Part shown: piece by piece, positions 46,262 to 54,361 of the stretch
Layout: each line of letters begins with the position of its first letter
Numbering within the stretch: position 1 is the stretch's first letter
Assembly (NCBI GenBank): GCA_947575745.1
Contig: CANPOS010000008.1
Coordinates: 1-54,361, forward strand
Source of the DNA: an uncultured Clostridium sp.
GTDB taxonomy: Bacteria > Bacillota > Clostridia > TANB77 > CAG-508
DNA: 54,361 nucleotides
Direction of reading: 5' to 3'
The notes under the pieces: model-generated
What the model saw: the letters and a program-made list of their open reading frames with translations, nothing else
The model's database searches: none
Told to the model about the DNA's origin: nothing
Position numbers and translations under genes: made by a program

Positions 46262-46465
46262 TCAGCCCTCTAAGTAGAGTGTTTGGCTGAAAATAATATT
46301 TTTATCGTTATCTAAAGTTACACTTGCCCCCCCCTGCAAGATCCAACCAAGATTTAAATATTCCTCTACTTCCCTCTCGAATTTCCTAGTTGCATCAGAA
46401 ATATCTTGCAAATAATTCCATTGTTTCTCACATTGTTTCTCAACTACTACTTTATAAAATTTCAT
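46262..46465 (-). CDS. DUF1737-like small protein
   Basis: The 67-residue protein starts MKFYKVVVEKQCEKQWNYLQD at ATG 46465 after AGAGGTGG. The pattern of V..YL..GW..QGG.S (here VEEYLNLGWILQGGASVTLD) and FSQTLYLEG resembles DUF1737, a short domain of unknown function. The glycine pair is encoded in a run of eight G (46328-46335 region), a likely slippage or sequencing hotspot. It is flanked by two terminators, so it is a single-gene transcript. Confidence 0.65.
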   Translation of the reverse strand: MKFYKVVVEKQCEKQWNYLQDISDATRKFEREVEEYLNLGWILQGGASVTLDNDKNIIFSQTLYLEG

Positions 46466-46589
46466 TAAATCCACCTCTAACAAAAGATTTTGGATTACAT
46501 CTGTCTTGCACCAGATGCTTCAACTGGAATACTTAATGCTATTATATCATAATTTGCTATCTATGTAAATGTTTTACATAATTTAAAAT

Positions 46590-46616
46590 GAGAGCCAAAA
46601 TTTAATTTTAGCTCCC
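46590..46616. terminator. terminator downstream of divIVA
   Basis: GAGAGCCAAAATT pairs with AATTTTAGCTCCC just beyond the divIVA stop on the minus strand. Confidence 0.55.
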
Positions 46617-46643
46617 ACTATTGTATATTTTTGTTGATGCACT

Positions 46644-47099
46644 CTATTTTTGATCTTTTGATGAATTCTTTAATAATTCTAGCTGAGATATTAATAATGA
46701 TTCCATCTTTGCTTTGTATACATCAAATTGTTTGTCTAAATCTTCTAATTCTTTTTCTTTCATTTTTATTTCAGAATTAATTTTTGACAATTCTTCTTTA
46801 GCTACATTTTGTGCTTCATTTATAATTACATCCGCTTGTTGTTTTGCTACATTTTTTACCTCTTCTGCTGTTGTTTGTGCCATAACTAGAGTATTTTGAA
46901 GTGTTGATTCCATTGATTTATATTTAGCAAGTTCTGCATTTAATTCCTCTATTGTTTGTTTTGAATCTGCTACTTCTTTATATATTTTTTCATATTCTAC
47001 TGTTAATTCATCTAAAAAATCGTCAACTTCTTCTGTGCTATAACCGCTTATTGCTTTTTTTGAAAATTTCTTGTTTTCTATGTCTAATGGTGTAATCAT
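46644..47099 (-). CDS. divIVA: DivIVA domain cell-division protein
   Basis: DivIVA binds curved membrane at poles and septa. ATG 47099 (MITPLDIENKKFSKKAISGYSTEEVDDFLDEL) carries the N-terminal membrane-binding module; an in-frame start seven codons earlier lies in the AGGAGGGAG ribosome site and is unlikely. The rest is a coiled coil of about 110 residues. It lies next to sepF, as in many Firmicutes. Confidence 0.93.
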   Translation of the reverse strand: MITPLDIENKKFSKKAISGYSTEEVDDFLDELTVEYEKIYKEVADSKQTIEELNAELAKYKSMESTLQNTLVMAQTTAEEVKNVAKQQADVIINEAQNVAKEELSKINSEIKMKEKELEDLDKQFDVYKAKMESLLISQLELLKNSSKDQK

Positions 47100-47156
47100 G
47101 TTTTGTCTCCCTCCTGGCAATATTATTTTGCCTCATATTTATATAACATATACAAA

Positions 47157-47190
47157 CAAAGACGAAATTTTATTATTAATTTCGCCTTTT
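47157..47190 (-). terminator. terminator of sepF
   Basis: AAAGGCGAAATT pairs imperfectly with AATTTCGTCTTT, followed by T-rich sequence, between sepF and divIVA. Confidence 0.6.
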
Positions 47191-47203
47191 AAATGTCTTT
47201 TAT

Positions 47204-47668
47204 TTATTTAAGCCATGATACTGAAAGCTTACTTTTTACTTCTTCTCTTCCCATTTCATTAGATATATCGTAGTTTGCTGGCGCAATTAAAAATATTGAA
47301 TTAGATATCTTCTGTATATGACCATTTAAAGCATAAACTCCACCACTAATAAAATCTACAACACGTCTTGCTACATCTTTGTTTACATACTCAAGATTAA
47401 CAATACATGATTTTCTCTCTTTTAAATATTGGCATATCTCTTCTGATTGTTCAAATGTTGTTGGTTGTGATATTATCATTTTTACCTGATTTGCCTGTGG
47501 CATATTTATTACTTTATTTTTTCTTCCAAATAATTTTCTATCTTCTTCCTCTTCTTCTTGTTCATATTCTTCTTCGTAATTTTCTAATTCTTCATCCTCT
47601 TCATAATCCTCATCTTGTTCTATTCCAAAAAAATTCCATACTTTATTCATCAAATTACTTCCAGCCAT
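47204..47668 (-). CDS. sepF: cell division protein SepF
   Basis: SepF polymerises at the septum and links FtsZ to the membrane. The 154-residue protein has the N-terminal amphipathic helix (NLMNKVWNFFGI), an acidic linker (EEYEQEEEEED), and the core QPTTFEQSEEICQYLKERKSCIVNLEYVNKDVARRVVDFISGGVYALNGHIQKI. No CGG codon occurs. Confidence 0.95.
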   Translation of the reverse strand: MAGSNLMNKVWNFFGIEQDEDYEEDEELENYEEEYEQEEEEEDRKLFGRKNKVINMPQANQVKMIISQPTTFEQSEEICQYLKERKSCIVNLEYVNKDVARRVVDFISGGVYALNGHIQKISNSIFLIAPANYDISNEMGREEVKSKLSVSWLK

Positions 47669-47714
47669 TTATAAAAAACCTCCTAATTTTTCCTTTGTGC
47701 GTTTTTCTATATAT

Positions 47715-47743
47715 AGTATCTTACTTTTATTTGAATTTGTCAA
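47715..47743 (-). promoter_or_regulatory. promoter of sepF
   Basis: TTGACA (47743-47738) and GATACT (47720-47715) are 17 bases apart. It gives sepF its own start although genes upstream run the same way. Confidence 0.5.
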
Positions 47744-47796
47744 TAGTTTTTTTTTACGTAACAAACTTTTAATGTTTTTGTAATATTAATGTAATA

Positions 47797-49035
47797 TTAT
47801 TTGTCGCTCTTTGTCGAAATCTCATCATATATTGCTATAGTTTTCCTTGAATTTATATAATCTTGTGAATATCCTAACTCCTTTAATTCTTCTGATTTAT
47901 AGTTTTCTATTATTGAATATGTTTTATTTTGTCTTAATACTTTTACTAATATTTTATCTTTGTATCCTGCTCTATTTCTTATGACATAATATTTATCTTC
48001 TTCTTGTATTAATGCGACGTTAGGTATTTTTAGCCCTGAATAACTCCACCATATTACATCTACTGATATTTTTCTATATGCTATTAAGTCTTCCACACTC
48101 TTGTTTATTTTAAAAATAAGCATTACTTTACCATCTTCTTGTTTTTTATATGCCAGTTCCGCATTTACCTCTTTTGTATCTGAAAGTCTAAGCATTGCTG
48201 TTGTTTTTCCAACATCTGCATATCTTGCTTCTTCTGAGTTCAAAAAAACTACTACATATGATACATAATTGTTTACAATCTTTCCTGCTTCTTTACTGGC
48301 TGGCACTATTTGCCCTGTTTTAAGATTATATCCTGATAATAGTCTCTCGTTTATATTTTCGAAATTATTTGGTGACAATACTTCTTCTAGTCCATCTATT
48401 CTGTATGATACCAAGCCACTACTTTCTGTTTTTATATATTCTTGTCCATTATTAAGCTCTTCTTCATAACTTCTCCTTTTTTCAATCAGATTTTTTATGT
48501 GTGAACCTGATGGACTTCGTTCTCCTGCAATTTTTGCTTTTTTTATTAGTGTTTCTGAAATATTAGTCTTGTATTCTCCTATTTCTCCTAAATTGTTAGT
48601 ATCTAATAGTTTCTCAAGATATTCTTCTATTTGCCTTTCTAAAATTTGTATATCTGCTGAATATGCATTTGTTTGCCCATCTAAAGCTTCTTGTATCTCT
48701 GTATCTAGTTCTGCAATTTTCTTTTTTAGTTGTTCTTCATTATGACTATAATATCTAAATACATTATCTCCTTTTGATACTTTTGAGCCTTCTGGTTTTA
48801 TCTCTACTAGCCCATTTTTGTAGTTTTCTCCGTCTCAATACTTGTTCTTCTCTAATTATATATCCGAACTGTGGATTCTTCATTATATATTTTTCCGATT
48901 TTCTACAACAAATATTTTAGCTGGCTCTATTATTAATTGTATTAAACTGTATAAAAAGCATAGTGGAATAATAGCTATAAGTAATATAACTACCATTTTT
49001 AATATTTGTTTCTTTATGCTATGCTTTTTATCCAT
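47797..49035 (-). CDS. HlyD-like membrane-anchored protein (three +1 shifts)
   Basis: The composite has 411 residues. MDKKHSIKKQ leads to one transmembrane helix (ILKMVVILLIAIIPLCFLY). Then three extra C bases lie within 66 bases: 48897 (FVVEN/GKIYNEESTV), 48866 (STV/GYIIREEQVLR) and 48832 (VLR/GENYKNGLVEIKPEGSKVSKGDNV). A biotinyl-lipoyl-like domain, coiled coil and barrel follow, as in HlyD/YknX adaptors; ISTKSDK is the C-terminus. The ATG overlaps the miaA stop as TAATG. Segments of only 10 and 11 codons between sites make chance reading unlikely. Such proteins near sepF are common in Clostridia, role unclear. Confidence 0.8.
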
Positions 49036-49957
49036 TAGTTATCTAGTACCTCCATTATTTTTCTTAGGTTTTGCTCTACTCCATTTTCCATTTCTAGCCA
49101 AATTGCATCCTCAATCCTTTTAAACCATGTAAGTTGTCTTTTAGCATATCTTCTAGTTTCCATTTTAATCTTTTCTGTTAGTTCTTCTTTAGAAATTATT
49201 CCATCTAAATAATCTTTTGTTTCTTTATATCCTATTGCTTGCATTGCTGTTGGAAATTCATTGTATGATTTTAGAATATTTTTAGTTTCTTCTATCAAGC
49301 CATGTTCTAGCATTATATCCACTCTTTTGTTTATTTTCTCATATAATTTTTCTCTATCCATATTTGTTATAAATACTTTATAATCATATTTTAATTCTTT
49401 TCTTGAATGTTCCTCAAGTTCTGTTTTTGTTTTTCCAGTTTGCTTATATATCTCTAGCACTCTTATTATTCTTTTTTTATCGTTTGGACTTATATTTTCC
49501 ATTGCTTTTTCATCTATTTTGCATGCTTCTTGATAGAGAGTTTCTAAGCCTTTTTCTTCTGCTTTTTGCTCTAATTGTTTTCTATATTCTTCATTTATTT
49601 CTGTGTTATCATATTCTATTCCATATATAAGTGAATTTATATATAGTCCGTGTCCCACCTACTACTATTGGGATTTTTTCATTTTTCAAAATCTGTTCAA
49701 TAGCTTCTATTGCATCTTTTTGATATTCTGCAACACTATATCTTTTGTCTGGCTCTAAAAAGTCTAGCAAATAATGTTTTATCCCTTGCATCTCTTCTAC
49801 GCTAGGTTTTGCACTTCCAATATTTAATTTTTTATATATCTGCATAGAGTCGGCTGAAACTATTTCTCCATTTATTTTTTTTGCAAGTTCTATTGAAATC
49901 CCTGTTTTTCCGCGATGCAGTTGGTCCACATATTACTATTACTTTTGGTTTGCTCAT
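49035..49957 (-). CDS. miaA: tRNA dimethylallyltransferase MiaA (two +1 shifts)
   Basis: MiaA puts the dimethylallyl group on A37 of tRNAs reading U-starting codons. The composite is 306 residues from ATG 49957. MSKPKVIVICGPTAS is followed by an extra C at 49912 and GKTGISIELAKKI, so the P-loop itself spans the site. SADSMQIYKKLNIGSAKPSVEEM follows, then IPIVVGGT, an extra C at 49650 and GLYINSLIYGIEYD, another invariant motif. The rest (ISPNDKKRIIRVLEIY, TRRYAKRQLTWFKR) is typical. Neither half could function without the shift, which makes miaA one of the best test genes. Confidence 0.93.
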
Positions 49958-49983
49958 TTTAGTTCACCTTTTCTTAGTTTAAA

Positions 49984-50394
49984 CTATCCTAATAGTGTTG
50001 TTATAAAATTCTTTATATAGCTTGATTCGAATATAAATATTATTATTAATGCTATGGCTATTATTACTAATCTTTTTCCTGCTTTGTCTGTTGTTATTTC
50101 TTGATCTTTTGCTTTTCCTAAAGTATTTCCTATGCTACATAATGATATTAATGCATTTATTGGTGTGAAAATCCACTTCATTACACTTACTGTGTCTTCT
50201 ACTGCTTGTCCATTTTTTATTTGAATTCCATTTAGATTTGTTGTACACATTAAGCTTGTTATTCCATACATTAAAACCATTCCTACTACTATAAATAGTA
50301 TTCTTTTCTTTGGTTCATATGAATTTGTGTTATGATATATTGCAATACATGCGATTATAAATATTATAAATGCTATTACTTTTATTACTGTCAT
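49984..50394 (-). CDS. small integral membrane protein of unknown function
   Basis: The 136-residue protein has about four hydrophobic helices (VIKVIAFIIFIIACIAIY, RILFIVVGMVLMYGITSL, a central one from WIFTPINALISLCSIG, and LVIIAIALIIIFIFESSY). No catalytic motif or known family is recognised. It lies between mutL and miaA in the same direction. Confidence 0.65.
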   Translation of the reverse strand: MTVIKVIAFIIFIIACIAIYHNTNSYEPKKRILFIVVGMVLMYGITSLMCTTNLNGIQIKNGQAVEDTVSVMKWIFTPINALISLCSIGNTLGKAKDQEITTDKAGKRLVIIAIALIIIFIFESSYIKNFITTLLG

Positions 50395-50447
50395 TTGTTT
50401 TCTCTCCTATCTCTCTTAATAACTCATTTTATTATAATTCAAATAAG

Positions 50448-50550
50448 AATTAGTATAGTACTAGGCATTTTCAATTAGAAGCACTGGAGGCGTGCTTTTT
50501 TGCACGTTGAGGATTTTCTAATTGAAAATAACGACGTAATATGCTAATTA
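50448..50550. repeat. MITE-like repeat family A, copy 5
   Basis: AATTAGTATAGTACTAGGCATTTT at the left and AAAATAACGACGTAATATGCTAATTA at the right (both abbreviated by family) flank TCAATTAGA/TCTAATTGA arms and GGAGGCGTGC/GCACGTTGAGG. It lies between mutL and the small membrane protein gene. Confidence 0.65.
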
Positions 50551-50560
50551 TTGTTTGAAT

Positions 50561-52945
50561 TTATTTTCTTCTGGCAAATTTTTTCTCTATATCTGTCTTA
50601 CTAAGTTTTATTGCTGTTGGTCTTCCATGAGGACACGTAAACGGATTTGGAAGTTTTAGTAGTTGATCTAAAAGGCTTGTTACCTCCTCATCTGTTAAAG
50701 CCATATTAGCTTTTACTGCTGCTTTGCATGCTATTGTTGCAATAAATCTTTCTTCTATTTCTTGTTTTGCTGTCCTTGCAACAGTATTTATTTCGTCTAA
50801 GGTTTCCAAAAATAGTTCTTTTGTGTCTAAGTCTAAGCATATATTTGGAACTCCTGTAAGTTTTATTGTGTTTTCTCCAAATTCCTCTAATACAAATCCT
50901 GCTTTTTCAAATTTATCTAGATTGTCCCTTGCTATATCCATTTCTTTATGTGTTAATGTTATTACATCAGGAAGTAGCATAAGTTGCGAGTCCTTATCTG
51001 TATCTGAATAATAATTTTTCTTAACTTTTTCATACATTATTCTTTCATGTGCTGCATGTTGATCTAGTATATATAGTTCATTTTCAATTTCAAGTATAAT
51101 ATATGTTTTAAATGCAATTCCTATTAATTTGTATGGAATAGTGTCCTTATATTCTTCACTTTCTTCAATGATATTTGTTTCGCTCTTTACTATGTCTTCA
51201 GCATTTATCTTCTTTTCGCTTTCTTCTTCTTTTTTCTTTGCTTCTACTGTCTTTCCAAAGATTTGCTCATACATATCATCGAATTTAGTTTCTATTCCTT
51301 GATGTTCTATTTGTTTTTGTTGTTCCTCATTTCTTTCTTTAACAATACTTGCAAGTATGTTTCCTGGCTCTAATGCTGGTTCTTTTTTTATTTCTTCTTG
51401 CTGTTCTTCTAAAGGTTTTATTTCTGGTGCAAGCTTTTCTATTTCTTGTATGTTTATTGGTTTTGTTTCGTATTTTTCTGATGTTTCTGCTACAATAGGA
51501 GGTTTTACATCACTTGGCACAACTGATTTATTAACTCTTGATGCTTTTGATATTTGTTCAAGTTTTTCTCTTATTTGTTCTGCTGTAAGTGCTTGTCCCA
51601 TTTTCATAAATTCGTCTATTGTATTTTTTATAGCTTCTTTATCAACTACTTCTTGTTCTTGTAGATTTTCTTGTTTTAAAGTTTCTATCTTTTCTTCTTT
51701 TTCCTCTTTTGTCTGTTCTTCTTTTATCACTTCTTGTTCTACTATGTTTGCTGTCTCTTTTTCTTGCATCTTACTATTGTATATGCTTTCTATCACAGTT
51801 GGTTGTTCTTGATTTTTATCATGATTTGTACTTTTTGCTATTTTTCTAAATAACCCTGATATTGAATTTGTATTTTCTTCTTCTTTGTAATCTTCTTTGT
51901 CTTCATTTCCCTTTTCTAGTTTTCCTGTTATCTGTGTTTCTGAATTTGCAATAAGTTCTGCCTTAAGCAAAGTGTCTTGTATTGCATAATATATTGCTTT
52001 AAATACTTTTTGTTCTTCTTCAAATCTAACTTCTAACTTTGCTGGATGTACATTTACATCTACTCCATTAGGTTCCATTTCTAGGTTTAATATTACAAAT
52101 CCAAACTTTCCTATCGGTATCATACCTTTAAATGCTTTTTCTGTTGCATTTGATAATATTCTGTCTTTTACATATCTTTTATTTACGAAAAATAATTGAT
52201 TTCCTCTATTTGATCTAGCAATCTCTGGCTTTCCTACCACTCCTGCTATAGTCATTCCTTCATAATTGTAATTTACATTTAAACATGCTGTTGCTACATT
52301 TTTTCCATATATGCTATATATTACATTTTTTAAGTCCCCATCTCCTGTTGTTTGAATTATTGTTTTTCCCGCATTTATTAATTTAAATGATATTTCTGGG
52401 TGTACTAGTGCAAGTCTTGTTATTACATCTTCTATGTATCCTGTTTCTGTGTAATCTTTTTTCAAAAATTTATATCTTACAGGCGTATTGTAGAATAAAT
52501 TTTCTACTGTAATTGTTGTACCATCTGGGCATCCACATTCTTCTAATTCTAATACTTTTCCACCTTCTACAAGTATTCTATTTCCTATTTCTGCTTCTTT
52601 TGTCTTTGATATCATTTCTACTTTTGCTATTGCTGCAATACTTGCTAATGCCTCACCTCTAAATCCCATTGATTTAACCTCATTTAAGTCTTCTGCTTGT
52701 CTAATTTTACTTGTTGCATGTCTTTCAAATGATAGCTCTAAATCTTCTTTTTCTATTCCTTTTCCGTCGTCTGTTATTCTTATATATGATATTCCACCAT
52801 TTTTTATTTCTACACTTATGTTTTTTGCATCAGCATCAATTGAATTTTCTACCATTTCTTTTATTACCGATGCTGGCCTTTCTATTACTTCTCCGGCTGC
52901 AATCTTATTTATTGTTAGTTCATCTAAGACAACAATATTTCCCAT
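50561..52945 (-). CDS. mutL: DNA mismatch repair protein MutL
   Basis: MutL couples mismatch recognition to strand incision. The 794-residue protein has the GHKL ATPase domain (KIAAGEVIERPASVIKEMVENSIDA, TDDGKGI, ATSKI, GFRGEALASIAA) to about residue 330, a long Glu/Lys-rich linker (about 340-600) and the dimerisation/endonuclease domain with DQHAAHERIMYE, and CPHGRPT near the C-terminus. The metal-dependent endonuclease motif is present, as expected for a species without MutH. The linker is longer than usual. No CGG codon is used. Confidence 0.96.
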   Translation of the reverse strand: MGNIVVLDELTINKIAAGEVIERPASVIKEMVENSIDADAKNISVEIKNGGISYIRITDDGKGIEKEDLELSFERHATSKIRQAEDLNEVKSMGFRGEALASIAAIAKVEMISKTKEAEIGNRILVEGGKVLELEECGCPDGTTITVENLFYNTPVRYKFLKKDYTETGYIEDVITRLALVHPEISFKLINAGKTIIQTTGDGDLKNVIYSIYGKNVATACLNVNYNYEGMTIAGVVGKPEIARSNRGNQLFFVNKRYVKDRILSNATEKAFKGMIPIGKFGFVILNLEMEPNGVDVNVHPAKLEVRFEEEQKVFKAIYYAIQDTLLKAELIANSETQITGKLEKGNEDKEDYKEEENTNSISGLFRKIAKSTNHDKNQEQPTVIESIYNSKMQEKETANIVEQEVIKEEQTKEEKEEKIETLKQENLQEQEVVDKEAIKNTIDEFMKMGQALTAEQIREKLEQISKASRVNKSVVPSDVKPPIVAETSEKYETKPINIQEIEKLAPEIKPLEEQQEEIKKEPALEPGNILASIVKERNEEQQKQIEHQGIETKFDDMYEQIFGKTVEAKKKEEESEKKINAEDIVKSETNIIEESEEYKDTIPYKLIGIAFKTYIILEIENELYILDQHAAHERIMYEKVKKNYYSDTDKDSQLMLLPDVITLTHKEMDIARDNLDKFEKAGFVLEEFGENTIKLTGVPNICLDLDTKELFLETLDEINTVARTAKQEIEERFIATIACKAAVKANMALTDEEVTSLLDQLLKLPNPFTCPHGRPTAIKLSKTDIEKKFARRK

Positions 52946-52997
52946 GTATACGAGCCTCCTTTGTTTATTTTTACATCAATATAATTATTCATTGTAG

Positions 52998-53026
52998 ATT
53001 ATATCATTTAATTATTTTTTTGCAAA
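52998..53026 (-). promoter_or_regulatory. promoter of the mutL operon
   Basis: TTTGCA (53026-53021) and TATAAT (53003-52998) are 17 bases apart on the minus strand, upstream of mutL. Confidence 0.5.
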
Positions 53027-53072
53027 TAGTTTTGGATATATTTTCAGAGAAATTTAATGAAGACTAAAAAAT

Positions 53073-53093
53073 AGGAGAAGCTAAGCTCCTCCT
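53073..53093. terminator. hairpin downstream of the fibronectin-like gene
   Basis: AGGAGAAGC and GCTCCTCCT form a stem like that at 30909-30930. With the 55-bp block at 53118-53172 it makes up most of the 290-base interval between mutL and the surface-protein gene. No gene is seen there. Confidence 0.45.
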
Positions 53094-53117
53094 AAAGTTT
53101 CTATTATATTTTTTGGG

Positions 53118-53172
53118 TTGTGTTCCTAATCTTCTTAAAATGTCCTATTCAGAACCGTCCCACTTGAGTCAT
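53118..53172. repeat. 55-bp dispersed repeat, copy 2
   Basis: Matches 32436-32490 with a handful of substitutions, including TGTCCTATTCAGAACCGTCC. Both copies lie beside genes for secreted or surface proteins and a GGAG-type hairpin. Confidence 0.6.
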
Positions 53173-53235
53173 TCAAAAATACCAGTTTTTGGGAATTTTT
53201 CTTTATTTTAAATTTTGATATTAAAAATTGTATTT

Positions 53236-54361
53236 TTAATCATGCATTCCTACTCGTCCATGCCTACAATAGCTGTGTGTTGAATAGTGACTATGAGAAC
53301 AACTGATTTGTTTATCAACTAATCCATCTCCTCCGCAAACCGAGCAGGTCCTCGTAACTTTAATGTGACATAGCCTATCTGAGTAAGACTCTGAGTAGAG
53401 AGACCACAGATAAGTAGAATAATCAGTAAACATATCCCCATTACCACCGGCAACTAGAACAATATAGTTTATTACCAATTGGGGTATGCTTTTCAGTGCA
53501 CCTTAGCCCAGCATGTCTCCATGTTGTTTTAACCCTACAATGGCTACAGTAGAAGTAATCTCCATCAGTTGCATATCTATCTTTTGTAAAAACATGTAGA
53601 GGTAGAAGACATTCTTCGGAAGCCTTTCCTTCATTACACCCACTTGCAGTACATTTTTGTCCATTTTCTTCAATAAATGGTCCATTACATGTATAGCCTG
53701 TTCCTGAGCAATATGTTCTAATCTGTGTTTGCACATCACCTTGAGTTGTTACTTTTCCATCTGATACATCTACTCTCCAATAATAATATGTATATTGACT
53801 TAATGTCGAAGTTTGTATTGCTATTTGTACATCCTGTGTTTGATTTGCTAACTGTGTTGAATAGTTTAAATTACTAGAACTTGTTCCATATCTCAATGTG
53901 TATGTTAATTGGTCTCCATCTGCATCTGTTGATTTTGCATTTACTTTTATATAATTTGTTCCTTTTGAGTTAAGTGAAACACTTGCTTTTGTCGGTGGTG
54001 TATTTGCTACCAAAGTTGTTACTGTTATCCCTGTTCCTGTTTTTATATTTCCCGCTTTATCTACTGCTTCTACTACTATATTATATGTTGTTTCTCCTTC
54101 TAAGCCTGTTACATTGAACCTTCCTTCTTCATTGTTTTTTAGCTCTTTTACTATTGTTGCTCCTTGTTTTACATAGAAGTTGTAATGTGATATTTCTGAT
54201 ATTTCATCTGTTGTTCCTGCAGTAACTGTAAATTCATGTGCTGTTATTGACCCTTCTACTATACTTGGTAAAAAGTCTATTGGAGCTTTACTATCTTTTT
54301 GTACTATTATTGTTTTTGTCCCTTCTGTTTTGTTTCCTGCTTTGTCTTTTGCTTGTATCCC
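53236..54361 (-). CDS. fibronectin-like surface protein with cysteine-rich tail, N-terminus outside window (one +1 shift)
   Basis: The frame is open from the right edge of the window. It begins with Fn3/Ig-like repeats (AVDKAGNIKTGTGITVTTLVANTPPTKASVSL, then TLRYGTSSSNLNYSTQLA, YYYWRVDVSDGKVTTQ). A tail of about 140 residues holds many CxxC pairs (CSHCRVKTTW, LYCSSC, CSVCGGDG, CSHSHYSTHSYC). At 53449 the frame LYCSSC meets CGG; skipping the C gives GGNGDMFTDYSTYLW and the rest to VGMHD. The site is C-GGT. The CxxCxGxG element recalls DnaJ-type zinc ribbons. The protein is probably exported; the rest lies outside the window. Confidence 0.68.

Noticed and set aside
46328..46335. Eight-G run in the DUF1737-like gene as a frameshift
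   Set aside because: The reading frame is consistent on both sides with the family pattern GW..QGG.S, so no shift is needed.
1..54361. The many broken genes as pseudogenes or random sequencing errors
   Set aside because: All breaks but one share a single form (extra C before GGN in coding sense), they restore conserved motifs exactly, and they occur in genes a cell needs. Random decay or base-calling errors would give varied indels, mostly in homopolymers, and would not depend on reading frame.
1..54361. tRNA, rRNA or CRISPR array
   Set aside because: I looked for T-loop-like sequences, rRNA blocks and regularly spaced direct repeats and saw none; the repeats found are palindromic and dispersed.

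Overview
The window comes from a low-GC, spore-forming member of the Clostridia, probably an uncultivated gut lineage. The evidence is a spoVA set, yabG-veg, yunB, spoVS, a spoVB-type flippase, rny-ymdB-spoVS, sepF/divIVA, and the rimP-nusA-ylxR-ylxQ-infB-rbfA-nrnA-truB operon. Nearly all DNA is AT-rich, with AGA arginine codons and GGA glycine codons. One gene (17615-18919) is strikingly GC-rich.

The main observation is that at least 33 sites in 19 otherwise ordinary genes carry one extra C directly in front of a glycine codon (NNN-C-GGN). At each site the upstream frame meets CGG, and the conserved protein continues in the +1 frame from GGN. Examples are the MiaA P-loop GPTAS/GKT, PolA TAT/GRISS, RuvB GGPV/GIET, RlmB GNEGK/GMSRL, lytic transglycosylase SGAV/GLMQL and TruB GVLPLLV/GKGTK. 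Every segment between sites is a whole number of codons, and sites occur on both strands, always in the coding sense. I found no in-frame CGG used as an ordinary arginine codon in the native genes. Genes that look broken should therefore be read as single genes in which CGG acts as a +1 frameshift (or CGGN-quadruplet glycine) signal. The GC-rich gene contains five in-frame CGG codons and would be cut short under this rule. Composite genes are annotated below as single CDSs with their shift positions.

Layout. 1-600: small XRE regulator with GGTTAA-type operators and a divergent promoter. 642-1103: coiled-coil protein. 1199-9155 (minus): nusA-infB operon from a consensus promoter at 9242-9270. 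9294-10544: DUF6273-like surface protein with a prepilin-type N-terminus. 10958-11176: second XRE regulator. 11202-15002 (minus): yunB, a SPOCS/LysM protein, veg and yabG. 15239-17343 (plus): dodecin, spoVAC, spoVAD, spoVAE. 17615-18919: foreign GC-rich gene. 19098-19954: rpsI-rplM. 20200-20442: small winged-helix-like protein. 20473-24443: yqeK, lytic transglycosylase, polA. 24640-30721: asnB, ATP-grasp ligase, alr, flippase. 30959-32138: second prepilin-like protein.

32521-42673 (minus): rlmB, ruvB, three multispanning membrane proteins, a transglutaminase-like lipoprotein, a small charged protein and queH. 43072-45887: rny, ymdB, spoVS. 46059-52945: small genes, divIVA, sepF, an HlyD-like protein, miaA, a membrane protein and mutL. 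53236 to the window end: C-terminal part of a fibronectin-like surface protein with a cysteine-rich tail. Several families of short palindromic or MITE-like repeats lie between genes, and one palindrome is inserted in frame inside a gene. I saw no rRNA, tRNA, CRISPR array or transposase.
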